A stretch of 64,000 nucleotides of DNA, taken from contig CAJNDS010001624.1 of NCBI GenBank assembly GCA_905221605.1, positions 671,501-735,500 on the forward strand, given 5' to 3'. Below, in pieces: positions 22,451 to 32,345 of this stretch (position 1 is the first letter of the stretch; every line of letters begins with the position of its first letter). The notes beneath the pieces were generated by a model. It did not search any database and was not told where the DNA came from. It was given only the letters and a program-made list of their open reading frames with translations. This stretch comes from Symbiodinium natans (Eukaryota; Sar; Dinophyceae; Suessiales; Symbiodiniaceae). The position numbers were made by a program, and so were the translations under genes.

Positions 22451-24634
22451 GGGGAGACCCGCCAAGAAAGGTCTTCTCAAAATTTTTCGCTATCACAATC
22501 TTCGGTTCAAGCCGCAGTCTCAAAAAGGGCAAGGGATGGCTCTATTATTGGTGGTTCGATGGCGGTGGGCTCTACGGATGAGGATCGACCTGGGCAAAGG
22601 GTTGCTGGACAGGAAGATGCGTCTGGAAGCGCGGAAGTTCTACCTGGGCAAGAAGACGCTGGACAGGGAACAGCGTTAGAGACAGAGCTGGCCACTGGTG
22701 AAGAGACTGGGTGTGATCAAGGCGAAGGCGGGAGCAATGAACTCCATGGTGATGGCATGAAAAAATTGGCTGTCCTTAAGGCGCAGAAGAGCCATGAACA
22801 GCTATTGGCCAAAGGTCTTCTGATGCGGATCTATTTGAAGGTCGCCGACGGCAGGATACCCGTTGAACAGAAGGACTGTCCGAAAGGACCCAATAAGATG
22901 GATCGAAATTTAGTTATCAGTGTGTCTACAGACGGCGCGAGCGAGCAGGAGTTGAGCCTGGCGCTGGTGGACAACGCCGGTCCTTCAATGGAAGATGGTA
23001 CAGCATTATTGCCGGTGTGTGATCCACAAAGATTGATACAGTCGCCAACGACTGATTGGGTTATGCGTCGTGGTTTGACCGATCGTGCCATATGGCCCGC
23101 AATAGCGGCTTCAGCTCGAAATATATGTGCTGAAATGATTCAGGTGGATGAAATGAATTTCCGGTTGGAAAATGGGAAACTCCTTTGTCAAAGGAGAGAT
23201 CAAGGACATTATGGTGATTTGCATCATCCTTTCCATGATCATCCGTGTTTGCCGGCAGCGGGGAATTATCCACTTTCTGTGATGGGAGCATTGCTATCGC
23301 CTGGCCTGGAGAATGAATTCCGAAGCACCGAAACGTTCGGAACTGCAATGGAAGCAATAGCCTTCGATTGGAGCCGTATTCCAGGTATGGAAGTTCATGT
23401 TGAACTTATGGTTAGGGTAGCAAAATTGGTTTATCCGCTCCTTACTATAGGAGGCCAAGGGACGGCGGTGAACTCAGAGTTTAACTGGCAGCGCGGAAGG
23501 GATCAACTGATGGAATTCCTTCAAGCAGCGACATGTGCTGATGAGTTGGAGGAGCTCTGGAAACGAATGGATGATGATGATGATCAAGAAGTAGATCCAT
23601 CAGGTTGTGTGCTGGAGTTCTCTGGACAGGACAAGTCGGTTTTTGAACAAGGGAATGGTGAGAATCCTGATTCTTCTGCTGGTATCAAGGAAGAGATGAA
23701 CGAAGAAGAGGCTGCTGGCAAAGCGCCGGAAATATCCCCTGAAGAGGAGGCAGCTGATAGTTCATCAAGGCAGAGTGTCACAAGGATGTTTCTGCAGAAA
23801 ATTTACGAGAAGCTCTGTGAACTTTCACTTCAAGATCGACACACTGGGAGGATTTTCGACAGCACGAAGGGATATCCTGGTGAAGGACCAAAGAATGATG
23901 ATGATTTGACTTTCTCAAAGAGGAACTTGCCCTGGATTTCTGAAGATCACCTCGATCAAGTGGAGGCAAAAAAGATGGAAATGTCTTCAGATGAGAATGT
24001 GCTGGATGGGTTTGTTCCGGAAGGTGAGGGACAGTTGGAAAAGGTAGAGGTGGAGAATGTAGCTGCCTCTAGAATTCTTATGGCTCTTTGGAAGAAGGGA
24101 TATAGAGCCGGGTATAGGAGGTTGTGTCGCTCAAATGTATCTGGACCCAAGGTTGGAGCAATAAATCATCCAATCAAAACGGCGCGGAAGATTGGCACTA
24201 GAAAAACCTTCTTGAAGATGCCCAGTATTTGTGGATCGGCTCAGCATGGCTCAGGAGCTGGTGGGAAACCAATCATGAAGGTGGTAGGACCAAGGCCAGG
24301 TTTTCCCGCTGTTCTCGATGCATCAAACATTGATAGCACCTTGGGTGAAGGGAGCAGTTCTCAGGTACATGACAATGTTCGTGTAGAGCAGAATCGCCCT
24401 ATGGACCGTTACGAAGCGGAGCGTCTGGAGAAGAGGAAGAGAGGTATCTGCTATTGGTTCAGCAGGGGAAAAGATAACTGCAAATTCGGTGAGAATTGCA
24501 AATTCATCCATTCAAAGAATGATGTGGTGCTACAATCATTTTGGTGTAAATATTTTGTGGCTGGGAGACATTGCTTCGCTGGAGAGGACTGCAAGTTCTC
24601 GCACGATGCAGCTGGTGTAAGGTGTATCCAGTTT
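22451..24634 (+). pseudogene. Element segment f: long unknown region ending in two CCCH fingers
   Basis: The frame is open from 22337 to 24844. About 600 residues show no family I recognise (one region has HYGDLHHPFHDHPCLP; others are acidic). Two CCCH fingers follow at 24449-24511 (C-x9-C-x5-C-x3-H) and 24545-24604 (C-x8-C-x5-C-x3-H). A third finger starts in this frame at about 24626 but is completed only in the next frame, so a single base appears lost in the T-run at 24632-24634. Confidence 0.6.
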
Positions 24635-25062
24635 CTCAGTCTGGGAAGTGCCGTCATGGTGACAAGTGCGTCTTCGAGCACGGTGATCCTTTGGGTGGAC
24701 AAAGGCCGAGGTCTCCTAGGACGCCCCCAAGGGATAGCCCAAGGAGGAGTACTGGTACAAGAGATGGTGGAAAGAAAATTTCTCCTGAACGTTATGATGA
24801 AGATGAGGAGGATCTTATGGGGTATGATGACGGCACCAGGATGATGGAATTGCTGACGGAGGCAATTTCGTACATGTCTGATGGTAAGCCAGATTTGGCC
24901 CGCGCAGAAGCGGATCCGGTGTTCAAACTCTTGAAATTCAATGGGGATGCTGAACAGATGGACGCAGAATGGTGTTCATGGACGTCTGGTATGTTGTCTT
25001 CATTGGAACTTCACGAAATAGTGAAGTCATACGAGGTTCCACTGGAAGAACCAACAAGCTAA
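24616..25062 (+). pseudogene. Element segment g: last CCCH finger and RS/acidic stretch
   Basis: In a third frame, GKCRHGDKCVFEHGD completes the sixth CCCH finger. It is followed by an RS/RP-rich stretch (RPRSPRTPPRDSPRRS) and an acidic DEDEED patch. The frame ends in TAA at 25060, but the next frame continues seamlessly (…ANLEEGSDPKRGKK…). Confidence 0.55.
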
Positions 25063-25657
25063 CCTGGAAGAAGGGAGCGATCCAAAAAGGGGCAAAAAGA
25101 GGTCCCTGGAAGGGGAGTCCGGTAAGGACACTCCTGCTAAAAAGGAGGTATTTGGAACCTCGGAGACGGAGGTTAACGTTGAAGAAGAGGTTTAAAAAGC
25201 CAAGAAGAAGAGGAAGACTACGGCAAGTGAGGATCCCTATACTCTTCTGGTTCCAAGGCCGAAGAAGAAGCCGGTGAATACTGAGAAGGGTGGACCGTCA
25301 TCCAAGGCGGTGGTTTCCGGAGAGGAAAAGGCCTCTTCACGAGCGCGCACAAAGACAAGCGTTTCAGGAAAGACGCAAAAGAAGGAGAGAAGTCAGAGTC
25401 CAAAGAAGGAAGAGGTGGCAAAGGTGAAGGGTCCTGAGGAAAAGGATCGTTCCTCTGATGTGGATGCGCAAGCGTCTACCACTGTGGATGCGGAACTGGG
25501 GCAATCCTGCCAAGCAATTGAAGACGCGAAGAGAGAGGGGTTGATCTCCTCAATTCAAAGGTGTGTGCAGGATCCTGTTCTTACAGTGTCGGACCTGGAA
25601 TACGTTTTGCTGCGACTTCATCTAAGCATCGACGCCAACCGGAAGAAGAAGAAGTGA
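25055..25657 (+). pseudogene. Element segment h: Lys-rich C-terminal tail
   Basis: The sequence is Lys/Glu-rich with likely nuclear-localisation clusters (KKPVN, KAKKKRK). It has a stop TAA at 25193-25195 between VNVEEEV and KAKKKRK, then is open to TGA 25655-25657, ending DANRKKKK. The last about 40 residues (LISSIQRCVQDPVLTVSDL…) look like a short helical module. A separate 34-codon frame at 25738-25842 follows; its status is unknown. Confidence 0.5.
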
Positions 25658-26019
25658 TGACTGGATGGTGTGGATGATGGAATGGTTTTTTCTCTTTCTG
25701 AAGACAGGTGCGCTGGAACAGCCAATGTGCTGAAAGTATGGCGGTTACTGTTAAGGGTATGGAAATCCCTGATGGTAGAGAGTGTACAGCTCTTAAGGAT
25801 TTGAAGACCGTATTCGGGGTGAAAAAGACCGGAGAGTCTTAAGAAACGGTTCTTTGTTGTAATTCACTCGTCCTGGATGACGTAAAACCATAGTTTGCAA
25901 GCCAATGGCTACGGCCCGTCTAATGGACGTTAAACACTTGTTTGGCTGCTGAGAAAAGAACAGCTTTTGGCCAGAATGGGAAGTAATCTGCACCTCCAAA
26001 GGTGTCCTGAGGGAACCTC
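25658..26019 (+). other. 3' untranslated part of the LTR element
   Basis: No recognised protein. It holds one small open frame (25738-25842, MAVTVKGMEIPDGREC…) that might be a detached final piece of the long ORF. Confidence 0.5.
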
Positions 26020-26032
26020 AGGACAGGGGGAG
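26020..26032 (+). promoter_or_regulatory. Polypurine tract (AGGACAGGGGGAG)
   Basis: It consists of purines except for one C and directly abuts the TGCGGAG start of the 3' LTR. This is the expected place and composition for plus-strand DNA priming. Confidence 0.8.
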
Positions 26033-26306
26033 TGCGGAGGTTGCATTGTATAGGTTGGAAGGGTAAAACACCCGCGAACATATTTGGCTCAAGGCTCAAG
26101 GATGGCCGGAAGCTGTCCGTTCGCTCTTAAAAAGTTAGGTCGCTGGGGTTTGGGGTTTGGTTACAGTAAGAGTCCTTTCCCCTCCCGTTTGGTTACTTTG
26201 GGCCTGAGGGATTTTCTCTTGTGGTTCGGTCTGGGGAATTCATTCAGGGCAACTATTGAGGGTGATATTTGGGCTGGTTCCTTGTCCCCGTGGGTTGCCC
26301 CCCGTA
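26033..26306 (+). repeat. 3' LTR
   Basis: 274 bp with the same ends as the 5' LTR. The spliced-leader-like TTTGGCTCAAG plus GCTCAAG is kept unchanged at 26083-26100. Differences from the 5' copy are three transitions and two short indels. Confidence 0.92.
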
Positions 26307-26425
26307 CCCTAAACCCAAAAACCCAAACCCCAAACCGTGAACCTTGAGCCCTAAGCCCTCAACCCTAAACTAACCCTCAACCCTAAACCCCAAACCATAA
26401 ACCCGGAACCCTAAACCCTAAACCC
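26307..26425 (+). repeat. Target duplication (26307-26311) and degenerate CCCTAAA telomere-like repeats
   Basis: CCCTAAACCC-type units with many variants (ACCCAAA, AACCATA, AGCCCTC) follow directly. They are the likely pre-insertion context, since the 5' flank ends in TTGAACCCTA. Confidence 0.8.
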
Positions 26426-28233
26426 AACCCTCATTGCTTGGGGTCCAGCGACTTGGGCGCTGCGGAATCGGGCCGAGGCGGGTCGCGTAGCGTTAAAATT
26501 GATGGTATGAGGCGCCCTAACCTGAAACCGAGACCATTCTAAGGGTCCTCCAAAGCCACCAGCACGCGACCAGAGAGCTTCAACCTTCCAAAGCTCCCAG
26601 AAAGCGTGCCAAATGGAATCCGGAGCACGTTTCCTCTAAGAGGGCAGATTCTGGTGCTGAGCAGTGGGCTCTTCTCCCAGTCGCTGCTGCCTAAGTAACG
26701 CTGCGCAAGCAGCATGTCTTAGAACACACTTCTTAGCATGCCATGCACATGATGTCCTCATGATGTCCTGAACCGGGTAGCTGAAACGGTACTGAGTTTT
26801 TTAGCTGAGGCCACGTGGTCGGAGCAACTATCGAGTAAAAACTAAGTGCGCGCTTCTGGGAAAGGTCAGGCGCTGCAGAAATAGAAGAAATCTCGGCTTG
26901 TTGCACAGATCTTTCGGCTTCATGGCCTTCACGCCCATTCCTGCTGCTATCGCACGGAAAAAGGAATGTTCCCGCTTCTCCTCAAAGTGGCACTCTCGCA
27001 TGAGTCCGAAAGCTCAGAGTCTCCAGCATGTGCTGTCAGGCTAGCACATCTGCAAAGTGAAGCATATTTTGCTTCACCGCGTCTTGCCAGCTGCTCTGAC
27101 TTTGCTGGATCTGAGAAGCTTAGCCAAGAATGTTAAGGTAAGGGAAGGATTTGGAGTGCTCATCATCTGCAGCGTGACCGTTGAAGACCCTAGTGCTTGC
27201 ATGTCACCTTTGAATGGCCTGCAGACTTGAGCGCCAGCTTGACCTGGCAATTGAAAGATTCAGAATTCGAGTGACAGCAGGCAGCAAGCTTGTGGCACTG
27301 CATCAGGTTGATGCTGCCGCTGCTTCTTCGCCACAAAAATCACTTGAACGTGCAAGAGTACCACGCATACTGCACTCAGTGCATGTACGCGCGCCTTTGC
27401 ATGTGTGGCAGCCACGAACGTGCTCAGCAAACGATTTTCTACTTCTTTGATCCTCCCAGCCTCTTCTGTAGAAGTACAAGACTGACAGACACTGAGTCAA
27501 AGAGAAGCTTCGTTTGCCCCGAGTTGAGCTGTCACGGCACTGTACAGCGGACGTCGGCATCTCAACCGCCAAGGACGGTGGACTTGAGCCCTCAGCGGAG
27601 TTCTCTGCAAACGAAAAGCAAATGTGCTCCAAACAAGCCCGACAACGCAGCCTTGGACATTTTGCGTGTGGACTGCACCATGGTAGCAGAAACTAAGGCT
27701 GCAGCCCTGAGCCCTCAGCTCGGCTTAGGGCAATCATGTAATGCGAGCGAACCCACGGACAAAGCGATGCAAAGCGATGCAAAGCAATGAACCCCGCAGA
27801 GTCCAAGGGCCCAGCACGTTTCTCTACCCATGCGAAGAAGCAACTTCCACATTGTGCGTTCTGGCAGATTCCTCTTACCCTAGCCAAGCGATGCCAAGTC
27901 GCTCCAAGGAATTCGGCTCCAAAGAATTCTTGTAGGCCTGCGGCGGCACCAAGGCCTGCACAACAAAATGCAACACAATATCACCCCCCCCCCCTCCCTC
28001 CCCTTCTCTGCCCCCCCCCTTCCCTCCCACCCTCCCTACTATTCCCTACTCCACCCTCCTCTTCACCATGCAATGGCTGTCAGACTTGCAGGATCTTGCA
28101 GGCATGTCGCCGTGCAGCGTTTCATCTCGGTGTCTCCGACCTAGACAGCGCTACAAGGACATGAGCCCTGCTTAACTTGCCACAAAAGCCAAGAGTTTTG
28201 GCGAAGCTCCAATATCCGCCGAGAAGCTGCAAC
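26426..28233. other. No firm gene; C-rich block at 27985-28060
   Basis: I see no defensible exon. The C-run block at about 27985-28060 is simple sequence. The 3' exon(s) of the desaturase gene should lie at about 28.0-28.2 kb but were not fixed. Confidence 0.3.
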
Positions 28234-28887
28234 CTGAAACATCATCCACGTGCGTCGCAGAGCGTTCATCTGCACATACTGGACGTTGTGTTTCTTGCAG
28301 ATGCCTCGTACCACTGCTCCCAAAGCAGAAACCCACATATTCGGCCCCAAGGTCTGTACAGCTCTAGGGTATGCATTGTAAAAACAGCAATGGCCACGAC
28401 AAACGTCTTGTGGAAACAACATGCAACAACCCGCAATAAAGTGTATCAGCCCCCCTATCCCGATGCGGGCATCAAGCCCACCGTACATACATTGAGCGCA
28501 GGAATTGCCTCATGCTCCAGCTAAAAGAAATTGCACATCACCAACAGCGCCACATGAAGCACACATGAAGTAGCGCAAGCATCGAAAGGTTCGTGACAAG
28601 CGACTCTTCACGAGAGGCTGGAGCTTCCGGTACCTCCACGTCACACGCTTCCGCATATCTTGTCCACATGTTTGAAGCCGAGGAAAGAGTGCCCGGGATT
28701 GGTAGCTGTCGGGGCACTGAAGTGGCGTCATGTCCGGGAACATGTGATGCTCCACCTGTGCAGCTAGGGCAGCACTTGCACATTGCAGCAAGTTTGGAAG
28801 CAGGAGATAGCAGGCAGATGCAGGCAGCTTCTAGGTCTCGGTTTCTGCCTGGTAATTGAGCCAGCCGTAGACTGTATCAATCAAGTC
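28234..28887 (-). CDS. Front-end fatty-acid desaturase, C-terminal exons
   Basis: Four exons join in phase: 28849-28887 (DTVYGWLNYQ), 28730-28755 (VEHHMFPD), 28605-28633 (YRKLQPLVK) and 28234-28304 (ICKKHNVQYVQMN). Across the first junction this makes LNYQ-VEHHMFP, the third histidine box Q-x-x-H-H of cytochrome-b5-type front-end desaturases. The tail follows the family (Y-R-K-L-x-P-L-V-K, then C-K-K-H). These are ER membrane di-iron enzymes that add cis double bonds in polyunsaturated fatty-acid synthesis. Regioselectivity cannot be told. Upstream exons with the cytochrome b5 domain and the first two His boxes were not fixed. Donors used are GC, GA, GT and GT. Confidence 0.8.
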
Positions 28888-30180
28888 CTGAGTCGCAAGA
28901 GCATCACCACCTACCTTGATCTTCTTAGTATCAATGTTCTAACGTGTTCCCAGGCTGATTCAACAGCCGGCTACAGAACTGAGGGAATGAAGGCTGCGGG
29001 CGACTGTCAGTGATTTCCAGTGTCAAGCGTCAGTGAAAAGCTGCCAAGAGAAACACAGCGTTCACGGAGGAGCGGAACTCTTTCCCACCCTTTCATATGC
29101 CCTGGATCCGTACCAATAGTGACTGTACTGGGTGCAACAGGTCACATTTCCAGTCTCGAAGTTGGCCGAGGAGTAGCTGCAGCGCAAGAGAAACTCTGCT
29201 GAGTACGCCTGCCAGGGTTCCAGCATGAAACCGCAGAAACCGCAGAACAGAGTCTGGGCTAAAAGTGCTCAGTTGGACAATTGCTTCTAGATGCAAGGAA
29301 GCTGCAACAGCCGAAAAAACCTGATGAAGAATGGCTCCAAGTTTAGCTAAACCGGCATCTAAATCTCTGAGTCATCTGTTTGAGGCGAACTGGCGTTCAC
29401 CAGCCGCACCAATTGCAGCCAGATGGGCAGATGGACCTTTTTTTATCGCATTTTCTCCCCGAAGACCTCTTTAAGGCACCCAAACTCTAAAGACTCATGT
29501 GACAAAACTCCATAATGCTTGGGTTCCTGTGCTTCTCCAGAACTTGCATCCGGACTGCATCAGACTGGTTACGGCGAGTCAAATTGGAAATTGCATGCGG
29601 CTCAAAGCAACTGGAGCCATTGCTGCACCCGTCCTTGCAAGATGTGCTGTAGCGGTACATGTCGTTCCCAGAGTGATTGCAGGCAATGATGACCTTGGTG
29701 GTTGGAAACACTGCTTCCGAAAACGGTGTACACCACCGTAGCTCTCGCGGCCAGTTAGGATTCTTCTGTATACTACCTGCAAGCCCTCCTGCCAAAGGGT
29801 CTCCTGGTGCCCGCTCGCTATCATACGCTCTTCTGCGACTGGGTTGCAAAGGAATGTCCATTGGAGAGCAGGTCAGCCGTCACAGATGTCACCAGCGCCC
29901 GGAGCGCCGCCTGGCGTGCACGTGGGCCTCTTGACGTCACAGATGGCACAGCAAGTGCACCTGGCCGGGAGAGATGGAGCTGGGCCAAAGTCCGGCTTGT
30001 CCAAGAAGTAGCGGCCACAACTAAGTGCATCAGCACAGTTCACAGTGGGATGAAGTCAGCGTTGGGATCCGAAACATGCAAAATAGTTCACAGAAACGAC
30101 TCGTAAATCCCCGATGCATGGGACCTGGTCATTTTGGATTTTCCACCAGTGCGTTGATTTTTGAACCATAGCGAGCCAGA
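28888..30180. other. No firm gene; one likely exon at about 29655-29710 (-)
   Basis: A minus-strand piece between an AAG acceptor and an AAG|GA donor reads VIIACNHSGNDMYRY…. It could belong to the desaturase or to another gene. Otherwise nothing. Confidence 0.3.
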
Positions 30181-30850
30181 GCTCCGATGGAGCTCGCTCT
30201 AACACACACAAGAGCCGTCCCAAAAAATAGCGATCAAGGAACCAAGATAAAAGCGGAAGAAGCCGAGGCCAGCAAGCCCAAGAGTCATGAGTCAGAAAGC
30301 CGCTCGGAGGCAAGCAAGCTGTAATTCTTGCAGATGCTTGACATTCCATACACAAGCACGAAAGGACATATCAAATGAGGAAAACACATGACTGCAAAGT
30401 ATACCCCCCGAGGCAATGACAGCTGGAAGTGCCAGCGTGGCCAGCATCGGCAGAATCACATAAAACCTAGAAGCTTGACAGAGCTCAACCACACGTGATC
30501 TGGACTTGGCAGAGCATGACAGAGCGGAGCTCGTCGCAGTGCAGACACGTCACCACTGAGCAAAGAAGACCATCCAGTAGACCGCAGCCATGACGCGTCC
30601 AGTAATGAGTGCCTGCCGGTCAAAGCCCTACCACTGCCCGAAAGATGGCATGCAGTCACATGTGCTATGCAGCATTGCCAACAACACTACAGACAGGAAC
30701 GCACGCGCAACATCATGGAGCAGGAATGGAAACATGGAAACGAAAATACACAAAGCCTCCACAGGTCGACGAACCCAATCGAAGACGACAACCTGAGTCG
30801 GCTTTGCAGCTCTCGCAGCACAAAAAGCGTGGGAGGCACGCTGGATCACA
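30181..30850 (-). CDS. Multi-pass membrane protein exons (TM2-like motif), unrecognised
   Basis: Hydrophobic exon-like stretches succeed each other on the minus strand: about 30700-30800 (SMFPFLLHDVARAFLSVV), about 30545-30600 (VMAAVYWMVFFAQ), about 30404-30470 (after AG|G: FYVILPMLATLALPAVIA, then a GT donor) and about 30230-30300 (LGLAGLGFFRFYLGSLIA). The last resembles a TM2 domain (G-x-x-G-x-x-R-F-Y-L-G). They may also be upstream membrane exons of the desaturase on the same strand. Phases were not reconciled, so gene unity is an inference. Confidence 0.35.
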
Positions 30851-31599
30851 CTGGGAACGTCGTGTGTTGCAAAAGCGCGGACGGTGGATAGGCGGACAAT
30901 GGCGGACGGCGCAGACTGGTTTGTGGGGGGGGGGGTTACGTCTATGTAGGATCCATGCGCCGGATCGTCTGCGATTCTATATGGTCAGTTCTCCAAAGTA
31001 TGGTCCAAAAATAGGTACCCCTTTCACTGCAGCATGCACCGTTATGCGATGCAAGTACAGCCTGCCGCCTCATTCCCACAAGCAGAACTTCTAACCTCTT
31101 TGCAACATAGTGCTCATGTGGCGTCTCCCCTGTTCACCACGCTGGTTTCCATAAATGAGATATTGCCAGACTCCAGTCCAAGAGGACCGTGATTCAGAAC
31201 GAACCGTGGGCAAACTCCCTCCGAAAAGCGCATGACGCGCACTAAGTCGGCCTACAAGATGTCGCATTTTGCCGTAATGCTGATGATTGAGCTTTCGAAA
31301 TTCCAAACAGCAAAGGGCTTGCTCTCGTTGCTGTGCTGAGCGATGGGGCTCGCCAGAATACGCATCATCCACGAGTATGTGAATCCGGCATTGTTGGAAT
31401 CGAAGGAATGATCGCTGCTAAGTCGGCTCGATCCGGTTTCTGCATCTGCCGTGCTGCAAATACTCCTGAGATCCGGACAGGATCAGTCTTCCTCTCCGCG
31501 GCTGGCCAGTTTCGCGCCAGCCAGCTCTCGCGCTTTGAGTTCATCAACTCCTGCCATTGCGGGCAGCCCTATGTAGAGCCCGATCCCAAGTCAAAGCTT

Positions 31600-31910
31600 C
31601 GCTCTCGAACGCTGTGCCCACGTTAGTAGGCCTGTCCTTGAAGGTGTTGGGCGAGTAGTAAGTAAACTTCCATGTGAAGACCCACATGATCATGGACAAA
31701 TACTTCAGGGCCTGCTCTCCACGGCACACAGACACAGCAAACGAGTAGCCGAAAAGGCAGTTCAAGTAGCCGATTCAAGTGCAGACCCCGCCATCGGAAG
31801 GGGCATTTTTCGGAGGATCTCGAAGTTGTGCTCGACAAGGTCTGGATCCTTCTCCTCGGACAGGTAGTAGTGATGCGCCTCCAAGTCCCCAAGTCGCCAG
31901 GACATGAACT
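31600..31910 (-). CDS. Unrecognised gene, two exon-like stretches
   Basis: About 31790-31900 reads SWRLGDLEAHHYYLSEEKD and LVEHNFEILRKMPLP with good codon use. About 31640-31780, in another frame, reads GYLNCLFGYSFAVSV and CRGEQALKYLSMIMW. They look like neighbouring parts of one protein separated by a frame change or a tiny intron. Family unknown. Confidence 0.4.
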
Positions 31911-32027
31911 TCACGCATCAAACTGCCTCAAAAAATGAATCAAAACGAAGTCCAAAGCCATGACGACATGGCCTTGTTGTGCTCGACATCCTTGGCTTCT
32001 TGCATCTTGCACTGGGAATGGGAGGAT

Positions 32028-32345
32028 ATGGGGGGGGGGGGGGTCGAGAGGATAGGTGAGGACTCTGAGACGATGGTGGACTGTGGTTGTGATGCACCTG
32101 CTCCGACTGCTGAGGCTGAATGCGCGAACAGCCCACCGCTGCCCCTTCCAGTGCAAGTACTTGGGACTCTGGCTGCCACAGATTACCACAGCAAAGCAAG
32201 ACAAGCGCCGGTGTCTTTACTCACCGGCAAGCAAACAAGCAACAGAGCCTTTTGGGGGGAGATGCGCCCCCCGCGTGAAATCAATCATTTCAGGGCGGGG
32301 GGGGGGGGGGAAAGGGGGGGGGGACCCCCCACCCCACGGCCCGGT
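32028..32345. repeat. Poly-G/poly-C rich patches
   Basis: G runs lie at about 32030-32043 and 32297-32332, with a C/G junction after the latter. Reading frames crossing them are Gly/Pro artefacts. Confidence 0.8.

Larger units (their letters stand above)
17887..25657 (+). pseudogene. Interrupted long ORF of the LTR element (about 2,590 codons)
   Basis: The coding signal runs without spacer from an ATG at 17887 to a TGA at 25655-25657 but changes frame six times (about 19125-19150, 19735-19780, 21510-21545, 22330-22500, 24632 and 25050-25060). It is also cut by stops at 20417, 20423 and 25193. Domain order: WW, acidic spacer, S1, aromatic-rich stretch, MLLE, three CCCH, SAM-like, basic stretch, long unknown region, three CCCH, RS/acidic stretch, Lys-rich tail. 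The neighbouring segments look like one ancestral protein because each frame change falls inside continuous composition and, at 24632, inside a zinc finger. Alternatives are small introns or indel errors in the assembly. Base composition is more AT-rich and far more open than the surrounding host DNA. Segments are listed separately. Confidence 0.75.
17544..26306 (+). mobile_element. LTR retroelement, 8.76 kb, no recognisable pol, with mRNA-binding-domain ORF
   Basis: Structure seen directly: direct terminal repeats (17544-17819 and 26033-26306), flanking CCCTA duplication, a primer-binding site touching the 5' LTR, a purine tract touching the 3' LTR, and a long coding interior on the plus strand. 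LTR ends are TG…TA rather than TG…CA. I find none of the aspartic protease, integrase HHCC/DDE, RT Y/F-x-DD or RNase H signatures in any frame of the interior. Structurally it is therefore like large non-autonomous LTR elements (LARD or TR-GAG types). The interior codes for WW, S1, MLLE, SAM-like and CCCH domains. It is the only plus-strand coding block in the window. Insertion is fairly recent: three substitutions in about 270 aligned LTR positions. Confidence 0.9.

Noticed and set aside
24969..25277. Arg/Lys-rich plus-strand frame in the element
   Set aside because: The coding signal runs in a different frame there (NLEEGSDPKRGKK…), so this basic frame is a shadow.
17544..26306. Autonomous retrotransposon or endogenous virus with RT/integrase
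   Set aside because: I looked for protease, zinc-binding integrase, RT and RNase H motifs in all plus-strand segments and found none; no envelope-like protein either.
29655..29710. HQGHH as second histidine box of the desaturase
   Set aside because: The alternative frame between a good acceptor and a GA donor (VIIACNHSGNDMY…) looks more like the exon, so the His box is probably chance.
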